This document shows, piece after piece, positions 56,534 through 64,000 of a stretch of DNA of 64,000 bases. The stretch comes from Bin55 sp965205545 (GTDB lineage Bacteria > Pseudomonadota > Gammaproteobacteria > Pseudomonadales > Azotimanducaceae), in the NCBI GenBank assembly GCA_965205545.1, contig OZ242170.1:1-64000 (forward strand), read 5' to 3'. How positions within the stretch are numbered: position 1 is the first letter of the stretch; each line of letters opens with the position of its first letter. Under the pieces are notes generated by a model. That model searched no databases. It was given only the letters and a program-made list of their open reading frames with translations, and was not told the origin of the DNA. The position numbers were made by a program, and so were the translations under genes.

Positions 56534-56958
56534 TGAATTAGTATTCCTAACTATTTAATTTAAATGAATATTTCTTGTCTGATGCTGGACACATTGGCCA
56601 TAGAATACGGACTAATACACTGCTTGTGCGAACAAGCCGATGAGTCGTAGTGGAGCCACTTTCCTCGAATTCGTTGACACTTCTTAGTACCCCGTCGCTG
56701 CCTGTCAAGCCAAGGGTTCAAGTGTCCATATTACTGTTGGAGCATTCAATTGCTTCGACCGTAGGTGGGTATTCAATGCGCTCTCGCAAATTGTGCTGAC
56801 ATAGGCGTCTTCCGTTAGGAACTGACCTCGTAAATGGCGCTAGCCATGTGAGTGTTCGACGGGAATTCATTGGTAAGATACCGTTGGAGTGTCCGGTGCT
56901 TAACAATGCACATCCTCCGCTCTTGTTAGTCAAGAATTGTGCTACTGGAGTCTAAAGC
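56534..56958. other. Intergenic region between the giant permease-like gene and purT
   Basis: Divergent promoters must lie here. An AT-rich stretch at about 56538-56572 (ACTATTTAATTTAAATGAAT) is a likely promoter for the minus-strand gene. No coding region or RNA gene is supported. Confidence 0.4.
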
Positions 56959-58139
56959 ATGACGACTATTGGTACGCCCCTAACTAGTACCGCAACCCGT
57001 GTGATGTTGCTTGGCAGCGGCGAGTTGGGAAAGGAAGTCGTCATTGAATTGCAACGGCTTGGTGTGGAAACCATTGCCGTCGATCGCTACGACAACGCAC
57101 CAGCAATGCAAGTAGCGCACCGAAGCCACACGATCGATATGTTGGACGGTTCGCAATTGAGGTCACTTGTTGAGAGCGAGAATCCTCATTTGATTGTCCC
57201 GGAAATCGAGGCGATCGCAACTTCATCGCTGAAAGATTTGGAAACCCAAGGCTATCGAGTGATTCCATCTGCCAATGCAGTGCACTTGACCATGAACCGT
57301 GAAGGGATTCGCACGTTGGCGGCGGAAACACTAAAGATTCCCGTATCTGACTACTGCTTTGCGAATTCCGAGCAGTCCTATTTGGACGGAGTCGAACAGA
57401 TTGGGCTCCCATGCGTGGTTAAACCAACAATGAGCTCGTCGGGCAAGGGCCAGTCCGTGGTGCACTCCATGGATACAGCCCTTGAGTCTTGGAAGTACGC
57501 ACAGGAAGGAACACGCGGTGCTGCAGAGAAAGTGATTATTGAGGAAATGATCGACTTCGACTACGAAATCACTCTCCTAACCGTCCAACATGTGAATGGG
57601 GTCGCCTATTGCGAACCTATAGGACACCGACAGGAACGAGGGGATTATCGCGAGTCGTGGCAGCCACATGCTATGAAATCCAGTGTCCTTGAAGAGTGCC
57701 AGAGAATTGCTGCGAAAGTTACTGAAGCTCTAGGTGGATGGGGTTTGTACGGCGTAGAGTTCTTCATAAGAGGCGAGCAGGTCTTCTTTAGCGAGCTGAG
57801 CCCTCGTCCCCACGATACTGGAATGGTCACTTTGGTTAGTCAGGACCTATCGGAATTCGCTTTGCATGCGCGGGCAATCCTTGGATTGCCGATTCCCGCA
57901 ATTGAAAACTATGGACCATCTGCAACAGCCGTGGTCATCGTTGAGGGCAGGTCAGATCAAGTGCGTTTGGTAAGTTAGATGAAGTGTTAAGGGAACCTGG
58001 CACGCATGTCAGGCTGTTTGGCAAGCCGTTTGTTAGTGGCGAGCGGCGTATGGGTGTGGCGCTCGCGAGGGCTGATTCAGTCGATGAAGCCCGATTCAAG
58101 GCGCGCGGTGCAGCAAGCAGAATTGGCTATGCCCTGTAG
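56959..58139 (+). pseudogene. purT: Formate-dependent GAR transformylase, one-base frameshift near the end
   Basis: ATG 56959 begins an ATP-grasp protein matching PurT: VMLLGSGELGKEVVIELQRL, VDRYDNAPAMQVAHRSH, VPEIEAI, KPTMSSSGKGQS and FFSELSPRPHDTGMVTL. The frame stops at 57978 after QVRLVS. The following frame encodes KLDEVLREPGTHVRLFGKPF, then RRMGVALARADSVDEAR..., the normal C-terminus, to a stop at 58137-58139. Adding one T to the run at 57966-57968 restores VRFGKLDEVL, as in other PurT proteins. It is a homopolymer deletion in the final 15% of the gene. PurT uses formate and ATP to formylate GAR in purine synthesis. Either real or a sequencing error. Confidence 0.85.
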
Positions 58140-58252
58140 GCAAACACGAGACACATAGCTTTCGCAAACGCTGCAATCTCGGTGTTCCTGCTTTCAAGCA
58201 CACAACCCCTAACGCATTTCGAACATTGGCAAGGAACCAGCTGGAGGAAAAG

Positions 58253-58486
58253 ATGTTTAAAGTTGAAGACAAGAATGGTTCGCAATTTTTGATTAATCCA
58301 CATCAAATCTCGTATATTCGAGAGGTAAACAAGAAGACTCTCGAAATTGGTCTAGCTGGGATGGACATTACAGTTCAATTCTCAACGATTAGAGTATCGA
58401 CGGATGGTCGGGACCCCAGACGGGTATTGGAGGATTGGGAGATCCAACTGGACAGATGGTACGCCACTAACCGGCGAGATGGGTGA
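58253..58486 (+). CDS. Small FlbD-like protein, copy 1
   Basis: The 77-residue protein starts MFKVEDKNGSQFLINPHQIS. The pattern Fx-V-x-x-x-NG...INPxxIxYI resembles FlbD-type small proteins (NG...LNPDLIE.I), known only by analogy from flagellar operons; no flagellar genes are here. It continues with a short beta segment and a C-terminal amphipathic helix. ATG at 58253 follows GGAGGAAAAG and is preferred to the ATG-like start at 58226. A close relative is encoded at 59215-59451. Function unknown. Confidence 0.65.
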   Translation: MFKVEDKNGSQFLINPHQISYIREVNKKTLEIGLAGMDITVQFSTIRVSTDGRDPRRVLEDWEIQLDRWYATNRRDG

Positions 58487-58638
58487 TGAGGTCGGGGGAG
58501 CTTCTCAACGAACAAGAGACAAATTCCAGTTCAGTGTTCAACCTAGCGTGCAATTGCGTTGGCGCGGCACGCAAACAGTTGCTAAAGATGCATCAAATCG
58601 AACCTATAATCTGAAACTAGCTTTGAGGAGAAAATGCC

Positions 58639-58977
58639 ATGTCTCAACTAAAGTCTTGGAAAATCGCCGTTGCGTGTATTTTCAGCATTTTCCTGTTCGC
58701 AGGCTGTCAAAGCCTATCCAATTCGCAACTCGAGTTGGTTTCGCTAACAGCAGATGAGCGACAAGCCACAATAAATACTCTTTGCGAAACTGGTCGGAAG
58801 AGTGCCAATGAAGTCTACTCGTTCTGGTATCAATCAGACCAGGGTCCAAGCGAGGTCTTCTATCGGTGCCTAACGACACGTGCTGACGCGATGAGAGACC
58901 GTGAGCACCTACGCGGCGCCACTATCGTAACTACCGATAGCAGCATGATAGATTTCTTTGGCGAATTGAGCTTCTAA
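58639..58977 (+). CDS. Small lipoprotein of unknown function
   Basis: The 112-residue product has a lipoprotein signal with lipobox LFAGC (Cys about residue 23) and a mature part with two further cysteines (TLCETGRKS and FYRCLTT) that could form a disulfide. ATG at 58639 follows GAGGAG. It lies between the two FlbD-like genes, and a 30-bp palindrome begins 21 bases after its stop. No family recognised. Confidence 0.65.
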   Translation: MSQLKSWKIAVACIFSIFLFAGCQSLSNSQLELVSLTADERQATINTLCETGRKSANEVYSFWYQSDQGPSEVFYRCLTTRADAMRDREHLRGATIVTTDSSMIDFFGELSF

Positions 58978-58998
58978 CAGCCCACTCTCAAGTTTCTA

Positions 58999-59028
58999 TG
59001 CCACGTGTTCAGTACTGAACACGTGGCA
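58999..59028. repeat. Perfect 30-bp palindrome
   Basis: Left arm TGCCACGTGTTCAG (58999-59012), two bases TA, right arm CTGAACACGTGGCA (59015-59028). Each arm is perfect. It is placed like a terminator behind the lipoprotein gene but has almost no loop and no T-run, so a protein-binding site or a recombination/cruciform site is as likely. Confidence 0.75.
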
Positions 59029-59214
59029 ACCCACAACGCGTACGTGTACTGATCGCTTGGTCAGGTCAATCTACTCCAAGTCTGAACTTTAGCCTTTGCA
59101 TGACAACAGTGTTTTGGGTGTGGCCGTGCACATGCACGAGCTAACGCATTAGGTCTCAATCATGAAGTCGAGTGTTTGTAATCTAATGCACATGGAATTC
59201 ATAGGGGCCTCTCA

Positions 59215-59451
59215 ATGCTCAAAGTAGAAAAGAAAAACGGCGGAGAAACGCTTATCAATCCTGACCACATCGCATACATCGAAACAAAAGGCGAGAAGCG
59301 GTTGCTTGTTGTTCTAGACTGTCTCGATCCCGACCAGCTTTTTGGCAAAAGCAAGACGTTTACAGTCCGATTGGAGACAAGGAATTCCAAGACAGTGCTA
59401 TCGGAGTGGGGAAAGCAGATTGAGCTTTGGAGGGCACAACACCACAAGTAG
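59215..59451 (+). CDS. Small FlbD-like protein, copy 2
   Basis: The 78-residue protein begins MLKVEKKNGGETLINPDHIA and continues YIETKGEKRLLVVLDC, ending with WGKQIELWRAQ. It aligns along its length with the 77-residue protein at 58253-58486 (MFKVEDKNG..., W.iQLDRW near the end). Both have the LINP-x-x-I-x-YI core. The ATG at 59215 follows GGGGCCTCTCA, a weak ribosome-binding site. Function unknown; a paralogue pair. Confidence 0.65.
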   Translation: MLKVEKKNGGETLINPDHIAYIETKGEKRLLVVLDCLDPDQLFGKSKTFTVRLETRNSKTVLSEWGKQIELWRAQHHK

Positions 59452-59501
59452 TAGTCATCGCCGGATTTGGAGCGATTGACCGAAACATTCAGTCTACGCC
59501 G

Positions 59502-61385
59502 CTACAAACTAGTTGCTCGTTCGATTGGACCAATCACAGTGCGAACATCTTCTCTGCGTTTTGTAAATCGCTGCCGATCAAAGTACTCGAGGATGTCGAT
59601 GACGGGCATACGACCAATGCCGCTTTCGTCGCGAAATTCTCGTACTGTAAAGGGATGCTTCTCGTTTAGGTTTAGCGCTAGCTTTGCAAGTTCATTGACC
59701 CGTGATTTAGTGAAGTAGCGTTTGGGAGTTATTTCAACCAGAACCTTCGCGGAAGCCATTCGCTTGAGCTCCGTCTCAAGCATCCGCAAAGGCATCTTCA
59801 GTGCTCTAGCCACGTCTCCAGTTGTGGGTGGCTGCTTCACGTCAATCATGGGAGAAATTCTTTCGAACAGTTGCTTGTTGTAGGTTGGTTGGTCGACCGA
59901 ATGTGACTTTAGCGAATACTTGCCTGCGCGAGACTGGAACAAGCCATCTTCAATTCCACAGGCAAGCACGAATTGAACAGTTTCATGATCGCATTTCAAG
60001 TGATTCGCGAGTTGGGACAGTGACAATCCCAATTGCGAAGGGTGTTCTTCGTGGAAAACCGATAGGATCGAAGCTAGTCCCTTCGAAGTGTGTTGTAGTT
60101 TGTCAAAACTCAGGACTCGATCATTCAAATTGCGGATGCCTGAAAGTTGTTCCAGCTCGGTGGCAACTTCGGTTGGCAGATTCCACGAATTCAGGAACTC
60201 GTAGACTCGGATGCAGCGTTCGGTGCAAGACAGTCTGAAAGCGCTGACGAAATCGTCTCGTTCCACCAATGGAACCAACTTTGACATTGCCGCAACTCTA
60301 TGCGGACTGCGACGCCGCACTGGTTTTGCATTGATCGAGGTGACCACACCGCCGCCTAATGTGCGTTGCAGATCGTGGTCACGCACGACAATCCGATCGC
60401 CAACCGTGACATTGAGAGATTGTTCTGTTGCTATGTCGGCGAGTCCAGCATTGCCCGCATCGAGAGTTCTCTCCAACGGCAATAGCCTTGCTTGCACGTG
60501 ACTCGTCGCGTGATATACATGCACAGGATGCCAGTGTCGCACACGACGTGGAAAGTCGGGAACAACACGAAGCCTAACTGTCATGTCGTTTACAGGATTG
60601 GCATTTCGTTGGTCGCGAAGCCACATGCCACGTGTGATTCGCGAAGCGGACTCTCCTGACAGATGGATCCCGCACCGGTCCCCGGCTTGCGCCGACTGAG
60701 CTGGCAACCCGTTCACAACTAGATTTCTAGCGCGAACTCGCTTCCCGGTCTCCACAATAATTAGGTCGTCCCCAGTTTCGATTGAGCCATCGAACACCGT
60801 GCCAGTGACGACCGCTCCGACACCGCGGGGACTGAAAGATCGGTCGATGGAGAATCGAATACTCCGACTTCGTTCATGTCGACGAAATCTGGAAGCTGCG
60901 TCTCGTAGCTGATTTCTGAGTTCCTCAAATCCTGTTCTCTCAACTGCCGATGTCGCAATGATTGAGCAGTCATTTAGAAAGGTTGCCGTTGTCAAATTGC
61001 GTATTTGATTGGTAACCTCTGCGACTCGTCCGTCATCGACCAAATCAATCTTGTTGATGACGACTGTTCCTTGCGTCAACCCAAGCAGCTGAAGAATGTT
61101 GAAATGTTCGGTGGTTTGCGGCATCACACCGTCGTCAGCCGCAACCACGAGCAAGGCATGCTGCATGCTGGCGACGCCTGCGATCATGTTGTGAATGAAT
61201 CTGTGGTGGCCCGGTACGTCGACGAATCCAACGCGCTGGCCATCGAAATCGTGGTATGCAAACCCCAAGTCGATGGTTAGACCACGGCGTTTCTCTTCTT
61301 CCAGGCGATCCGTGTCGACGCCGGTGAGTGCTTTGACTATGGCTGTTTTGCCATGGTCTACATGGCCGGCAAGGGTTACGATCAA
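59502..61385 (-). CDS. selB: Selenocysteine-specific elongation factor
   Basis: The 627-residue protein starts MIVTLAGHVDHGKTAIVKAL and has an EF-Tu-like GTPase with DVPGHHRFIHNMIAG and NKIDLVDD, followed by beta-barrel domains and C-terminal winged-helix domains (about residues 380-627) that would bind the SECIS element. It delivers Sec-tRNA to in-frame UGA codons. The ATG overlaps the selA stop by four bases (61382-61385). No tRNA-Sec gene (selC) or selenoprotein gene was found in the window. Confidence 0.93.
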   Translation of the reverse strand: MIVTLAGHVDHGKTAIVKALTGVDTDRLEEEKRRGLTIDLGFAYHDFDGQRVGFVDVPGHHRFIHNMIAGVASMQHALLVVAADDGVMPQTTEHFNILQLLGLTQGTVVINKIDLVDDGRVAEVTNQIRNLTTATFLNDCSIIATSAVERTGFEELRNQLRDAASRFRRHERSRSIRFSIDRSFSPRGVGAVVTGTVFDGSIETGDDLIIVETGKRVRARNLVVNGLPAQSAQAGDRCGIHLSGESASRITRGMWLRDQRNANPVNDMTVRLRVVPDFPRRVRHWHPVHVYHATSHVQARLLPLERTLDAGNAGLADIATEQSLNVTVGDRIVVRDHDLQRTLGGGVVTSINAKPVRRRSPHRVAAMSKLVPLVERDDFVSAFRLSCTERCIRVYEFLNSWNLPTEVATELEQLSGIRNLNDRVLSFDKLQHTSKGLASILSVFHEEHPSQLGLSLSQLANHLKCDHETVQFVLACGIEDGLFQSRAGKYSLKSHSVDQPTYNKQLFERISPMIDVKQPPTTGDVARALKMPLRMLETELKRMASAKVLVEITPKRYFTKSRVNELAKLALNLNEKHPFTVREFRDESGIGRMPVIDILEYFDRQRFTKRREDVRTVIGPIERATSL

Positions 61386-62740
61386 CTCAATTGCCCAAGA
61401 GTCGCGATCAGTTCATCTAGAGGTTCGGCGCCTCTCATGTCGAGGAGCAGTTTCGATTTGCTACGCCGACCGATAACTGCCGGTTGCAGGCCTCTGAGAC
61501 GTTGCTCAAATTTCCGCAGTTTTGCTTCACTTGTGTGCTGTATAGAAACGGCGAGAGTTGGGAGTTGAGTCGTTGGTTGAGAACCACTTCCGATTACCGA
61601 ATCACTGTTAACGATCTCAATCGTCAAGTCGCCATCGGCCGCTTGCAGAGCACCGACCACGCTTCCAGCCCGGTGTTGCATCTGCTTGCGCGTAAGAGTC
61701 AAGTCTCTTAGCAGCTTAACGTGAAGATGCATCGTTGTTGGGTCTTCATAGGCCTTCAATGTCTCATCGAGGATGGCCAGTGTTATCTTGTCTGATCTCA
61801 ATGCACGTTTAAGTGGGTTGGAATTGATCTTTTCGATGAATTCGGTTTGCCCAACAATGATTCCTGCTTGAGGTCCACCCATGAGCTTGTCTCCCGAAAA
61901 CGTGACCAAGTCGGTGCCATTGCTCAGCGAATCCCCGGGCAACGGTTCCCTAGGCAGGTGCAGCTTGTTGAGATCTATGAGAGCTCCGCTGCCCAAGTCG
62001 AGCACGAAGGGAATGCCAGTTTGTTTTGAGAGTTCAGCAAGTTGCTGTTCCGTAGCGCATTCGGTGAATCCCTGAATGTGGAAATTGCTTGGATGCACTT
62101 TCATCAACAGGGCTGTTCGTTCACACATTGCTTTGGCATAGTCGTCGATGCGCGTTCTGTTGGTAGTGCCCACTTCGACCAGCGTGCATCCGGCGCGCGC
62201 CATGATCTCAGGCAGCCGGAAGCTGCCTCCGATTTCTATTAGCTCCCCTCGAGAAACCAATACTTCACGGTGGTTTGAGAGTGTATTGAGCGCGATCAGA
62301 ACCGCAGCGGCATTGTTGTTCACAACCGTTGCGGATTCGGCTCCAGTCAGCCGGACCAATCGTTCGCATATCACACCTTCGCGGTCTCCTCGTCGTCCGT
62401 CGGAGAGGTCGAATTCCAGAGTGACCGGTCTTGTGGCTGTCTCGATTGCTCTTTGAACGAGATTTTCGTCCAGTACTGCCCTTCCCAAGTTTGTGTGCAG
62501 TATCGTTCCGCTCAGATTAAAGACGGGTTGATAGCCGTGAGATCGGTTTTCTTGAAGCCATGTGCCGACCTGGGTGGCGTATTCGGACGAGGTCAGATCA
62601 GAGCTTTCATTAGCTTGGTCCTCTCGTAGTACACCCTGTATCTGCCGAATGCCATCAACGACATTGCCAAATCCCCAATTCTCAACTAGGGACTTTAAAT
62701 CGCTTGATCGGGCAATGCTGTCTACGGAAGCTAGTCTCAT
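61382..62740 (-). CDS. selA: L-seryl-tRNA(Sec) selenium transferase
   Basis: The 452-residue PLP enzyme has the N-terminal MRLASVDSIARSS pattern, NLSGTILHTNLGRAVL, and the PLP-lysine segment FSGDKLMGGPQAGIIVG. It converts Ser-tRNA(Sec) to Sec-tRNA(Sec) with selenophosphate. The ATG at 62740 gives the usual family N-terminus; the open frame reaches 62806 but the added part has no matching residues. It precedes selB in an overlapping pair. Confidence 0.93.
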   Translation of the reverse strand: MRLASVDSIARSSDLKSLVENWGFGNVVDGIRQIQGVLREDQANESSDLTSSEYATQVGTWLQENRSHGYQPVFNLSGTILHTNLGRAVLDENLVQRAIETATRPVTLEFDLSDGRRGDREGVICERLVRLTGAESATVVNNNAAAVLIALNTLSNHREVLVSRGELIEIGGSFRLPEIMARAGCTLVEVGTTNRTRIDDYAKAMCERTALLMKVHPSNFHIQGFTECATEQQLAELSKQTGIPFVLDLGSGALIDLNKLHLPREPLPGDSLSNGTDLVTFSGDKLMGGPQAGIIVGQTEFIEKINSNPLKRALRSDKITLAILDETLKAYEDPTTMHLHVKLLRDLTLTRKQMQHRAGSVVGALQAADGDLTIEIVNSDSVIGSGSQPTTQLPTLAVSIQHTSEAKLRKFEQRLRGLQPAVIGRRSKSKLLLDMRGAEPLDELIATLGQLS

Positions 62741-62906
62741 GCCGCTATTGCCTCCCCATGAATCAACGGTTTTTCCGCAATGGGAATGCAATGAATTGTG
62801 TGTCACTAACGTAACTATGGTACGACTTGCAGGATTTCTGCCTATGCAGTTAGTACACTGATAGGCGTCGTCTAAGTCGGGCGCACTATCGGAGAGAGGA
62901 GACGCA

Positions 62907-63791
62907 ATGGCTGAATCTAGGAACGTGGCGTTTGTAGGACTAGGAGTTATGGGGTATCCGATGGCCGGGCACCTAGCTTCCGCAGGTCATCAAGTTACTG
63001 TCTACAACCGAACCGAGCAAAAGGCAGAGGACTGGTTGAAGAACCATAGCGGAAGCTCACGTCCCACACCTGCCGAAGCGGCATCTGAAGCGGAGATTGT
63101 CTTCATGTGCGTAGGCAACGACGACGATGTGCGCAGCGTTGCGCACGGACCCGATGGAGTGTTTTCAGGTGCACAAGCCGGATCGATTGTGGTGGATCAC
63201 ACGACCGCTTCCATGGAGTTGGCAGAGGAACTTGACGAAGCTGCACATTTGTCTGGATGTACTTTTCTCGATGCCCCTCTCAGCGGAGGCCAAGCTGGAG
63301 CCGACAACGCTCAGCTGACGATTATGGTTGGCGGCGACCAAGATACGTTCGACCGAGCCTTTCCCGTGCTAGACGTCTACGCGAAGATTGCCAAGTTGAT
63401 GGGTGGCGTTGGAGCAGGGCAGCTAACCAAGATGGTCAATCAGGTGTGCATCGCGGGCATCCTGCAGGGACTCTCGGAGGGATTGCATTTGGCAGAGAAA
63501 GCAGGCATGGACATTGGAGAGATTGTTGAAGTCATTTCCAACGGTGCCGCGCAGTCCTGGCAAATGGACAATCGTGCCGCGACAATGGCCGATCGTTTCT
63601 TCGAATATGGTTTCGCAGTCAATTGGATGAGAAAAGACTTGGATATCGCCTTGAGGACCGCGCGGAGGTATGGTGCAAGGATGCCTTTGAGCGCTTTGGT
63701 CGACCAGTTCTATGCGGATGTTCAGGCCTTTGGTGGGGGTAGATGGGATACCTCGAGCCTGATTGAGCGATTACGTCGGGTCGAGGAGTGA
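62907..63791 (+). CDS. NAD(P)-dependent beta-hydroxyacid dehydrogenase
   Basis: The 294-residue protein has the Rossmann segment VAFVGLGVMGYPMAGHLASA (residues 8-27), the substrate-binding DAPLSGGQAGADNAQLTIMV and the catalytic Lys region GQLTKMVNQVCIAG. Members oxidise or reduce small beta-hydroxyacids (3-hydroxyisobutyrate, tartronate semialdehyde, glyoxylate/succinic semialdehyde). Which one cannot be told here. ATG at 62907 with GGAGAGAGGAGACGC upstream, a strong ribosome-binding site. Confidence 0.9.
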   Translation: MAESRNVAFVGLGVMGYPMAGHLASAGHQVTVYNRTEQKAEDWLKNHSGSSRPTPAEAASEAEIVFMCVGNDDDVRSVAHGPDGVFSGAQAGSIVVDHTTASMELAEELDEAAHLSGCTFLDAPLSGGQAGADNAQLTIMVGGDQDTFDRAFPVLDVYAKIAKLMGGVGAGQLTKMVNQVCIAGILQGLSEGLHLAEKAGMDIGEIVEVISNGAAQSWQMDNRAATMADRFFEYGFAVNWMRKDLDIALRTARRYGARMPLSALVDQFYADVQAFGGGRWDTSSLIERLRRVEE

Positions 63792-63811
63792 TTAACCTGT
63801 AAATCACTCCT
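63784..63811. terminator. Bidirectional hairpin between convergent genes
   Basis: AGGAGTGATT (63784-63793) and AATCACTCCT (63802-63811) pair over ten bases with an eight-base loop. It overlaps the stop codon of the dehydrogenase gene (63789-63791) and precedes the converging gene's stop at 63824. T-runs are absent, so strength is uncertain. Confidence 0.5.
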
Positions 63812-63823
63812 ATAGGAACATAC

Positions 63824-64000
63824 TTACGCAGCCGATGCAACAGGTTTGGATGTTTCATCTGTTACTGCTATCGGCGTTCGTTTCAATGATCGTTTGAGCG
63901 CTCGGGTTACGTTCATCAGGTCGCGTAGGTAAGACCACTGCGCGTCGGTGACTTCCGTTAATGCCAATGGCACTTTGATATCCAGTGGAGTGTAGGACTC
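63824..64000 (-). CDS. C-terminal end of an unidentified gene (cut by window edge)
   Basis: On the minus strand an uninterrupted frame of 58 residues enters from the right edge and ends at TAA 63824-63826. It reads PLDIKVPLALTEVTDAQW, then YLRDLMNVTRALKRSLKRTP and a tail SKPVASAA. It is not long enough to identify. It looks coding because the convergent hairpin lies right behind it and because its composition is balanced. Confidence 0.45.
   Translation of the reverse strand, partial: ESYTPLDIKVPLALTEVTDAQWSYLRDLMNVTRALKRSLKRTPIAVTDETSKPVASAA

Noticed and set aside
61382..62806. Extended selA start at 62806
   Set aside because: The extra 22 residues lack family similarity; ATG 62740 fits the usual N-terminus.

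Overview
The window reads as chromosome of an uncultured-type gammaproteobacterium, probably aquatic or marine. This is inferred from gene content, not from a marker gene: a five-step Pseudomonas-like histidine pathway (HutF plus HutG), a CysD/CysN-CysC fusion, a 1286-residue PurL, PurT, SelA/SelB, and many small secreted or lipid-anchored proteins. Base composition is moderate (estimated by eye at just under 50% GC). I saw no rRNA, tRNA or CRISPR array.

Layout. 0-4.6 kb: EF-G-like GTPase, tadA, a MauG/Ccp-type di-haem peroxidase and a broken TonB-type gene. 4.7-10 kb (minus): two adjacent paralogues of a membrane-anchored helical-repeat protein behind a thioredoxin lipoprotein. 10.3-17.5 kb: SulP transporter; a secreted protein made of ten copies of a roughly 70-residue two-cysteine repeat, with codon use unlike its neighbours, enclosed by two inverted copies of a diverged 234-bp element; a membrane gene broken by a 22-bp duplication; a MORN-like secreted protein. 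17.7-22 kb: iorA/iorB-type molybdenum hydroxylase, a single-unit relative of the repeat protein, and a FitAB/VapBC-type toxin-antitoxin pair. 22-30 kb: DUF1214, sulfotransferase and SDR genes in a row, then EF-hand, DUF547, beta-barrel-like and ZIP transporter genes. 30-34 kb: two more helical-repeat paralogues. 34-36.7 kb: sulfate activation (cysD, cysNC). 36.8-44.5 kb: histidine utilisation (hutF broken by a frameshift, hutU, hutH, hutG on minus; hutI divergent), with a transposase remnant in the divergent intergenic region. 44.8-48.7 kb: purL. 49-52 kb: an AbiEi-like antitoxin without its toxin and a fifth helical-repeat paralogue. 52.4-58.1 kb: gamma-carbonic anhydrase, a very large permease/peptidase-like/golvesin-like fusion, and purT broken by a one-base deletion. 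58.2-64 kb: two paralogous small FlbD-like proteins around a lipoprotein, selB-selA, an NAD-dependent beta-hydroxyacid dehydrogenase and a partial gene.

Most notable are (i) five paralogues of one uncharacterised membrane-anchored alpha-solenoid family at three loci, in tandem pairs at two of them; (ii) the ten-repeat cysteine protein, its inverted flanking elements, and a single-domain relative 6 kb away; (iii) four disrupted genes in 64 kb, which are either real decay or assembly errors and should be checked against reads; and (iv) the permease/peptidase-like/golvesin-like fusion with no visible zinc motif and no ABC ATPase partner.
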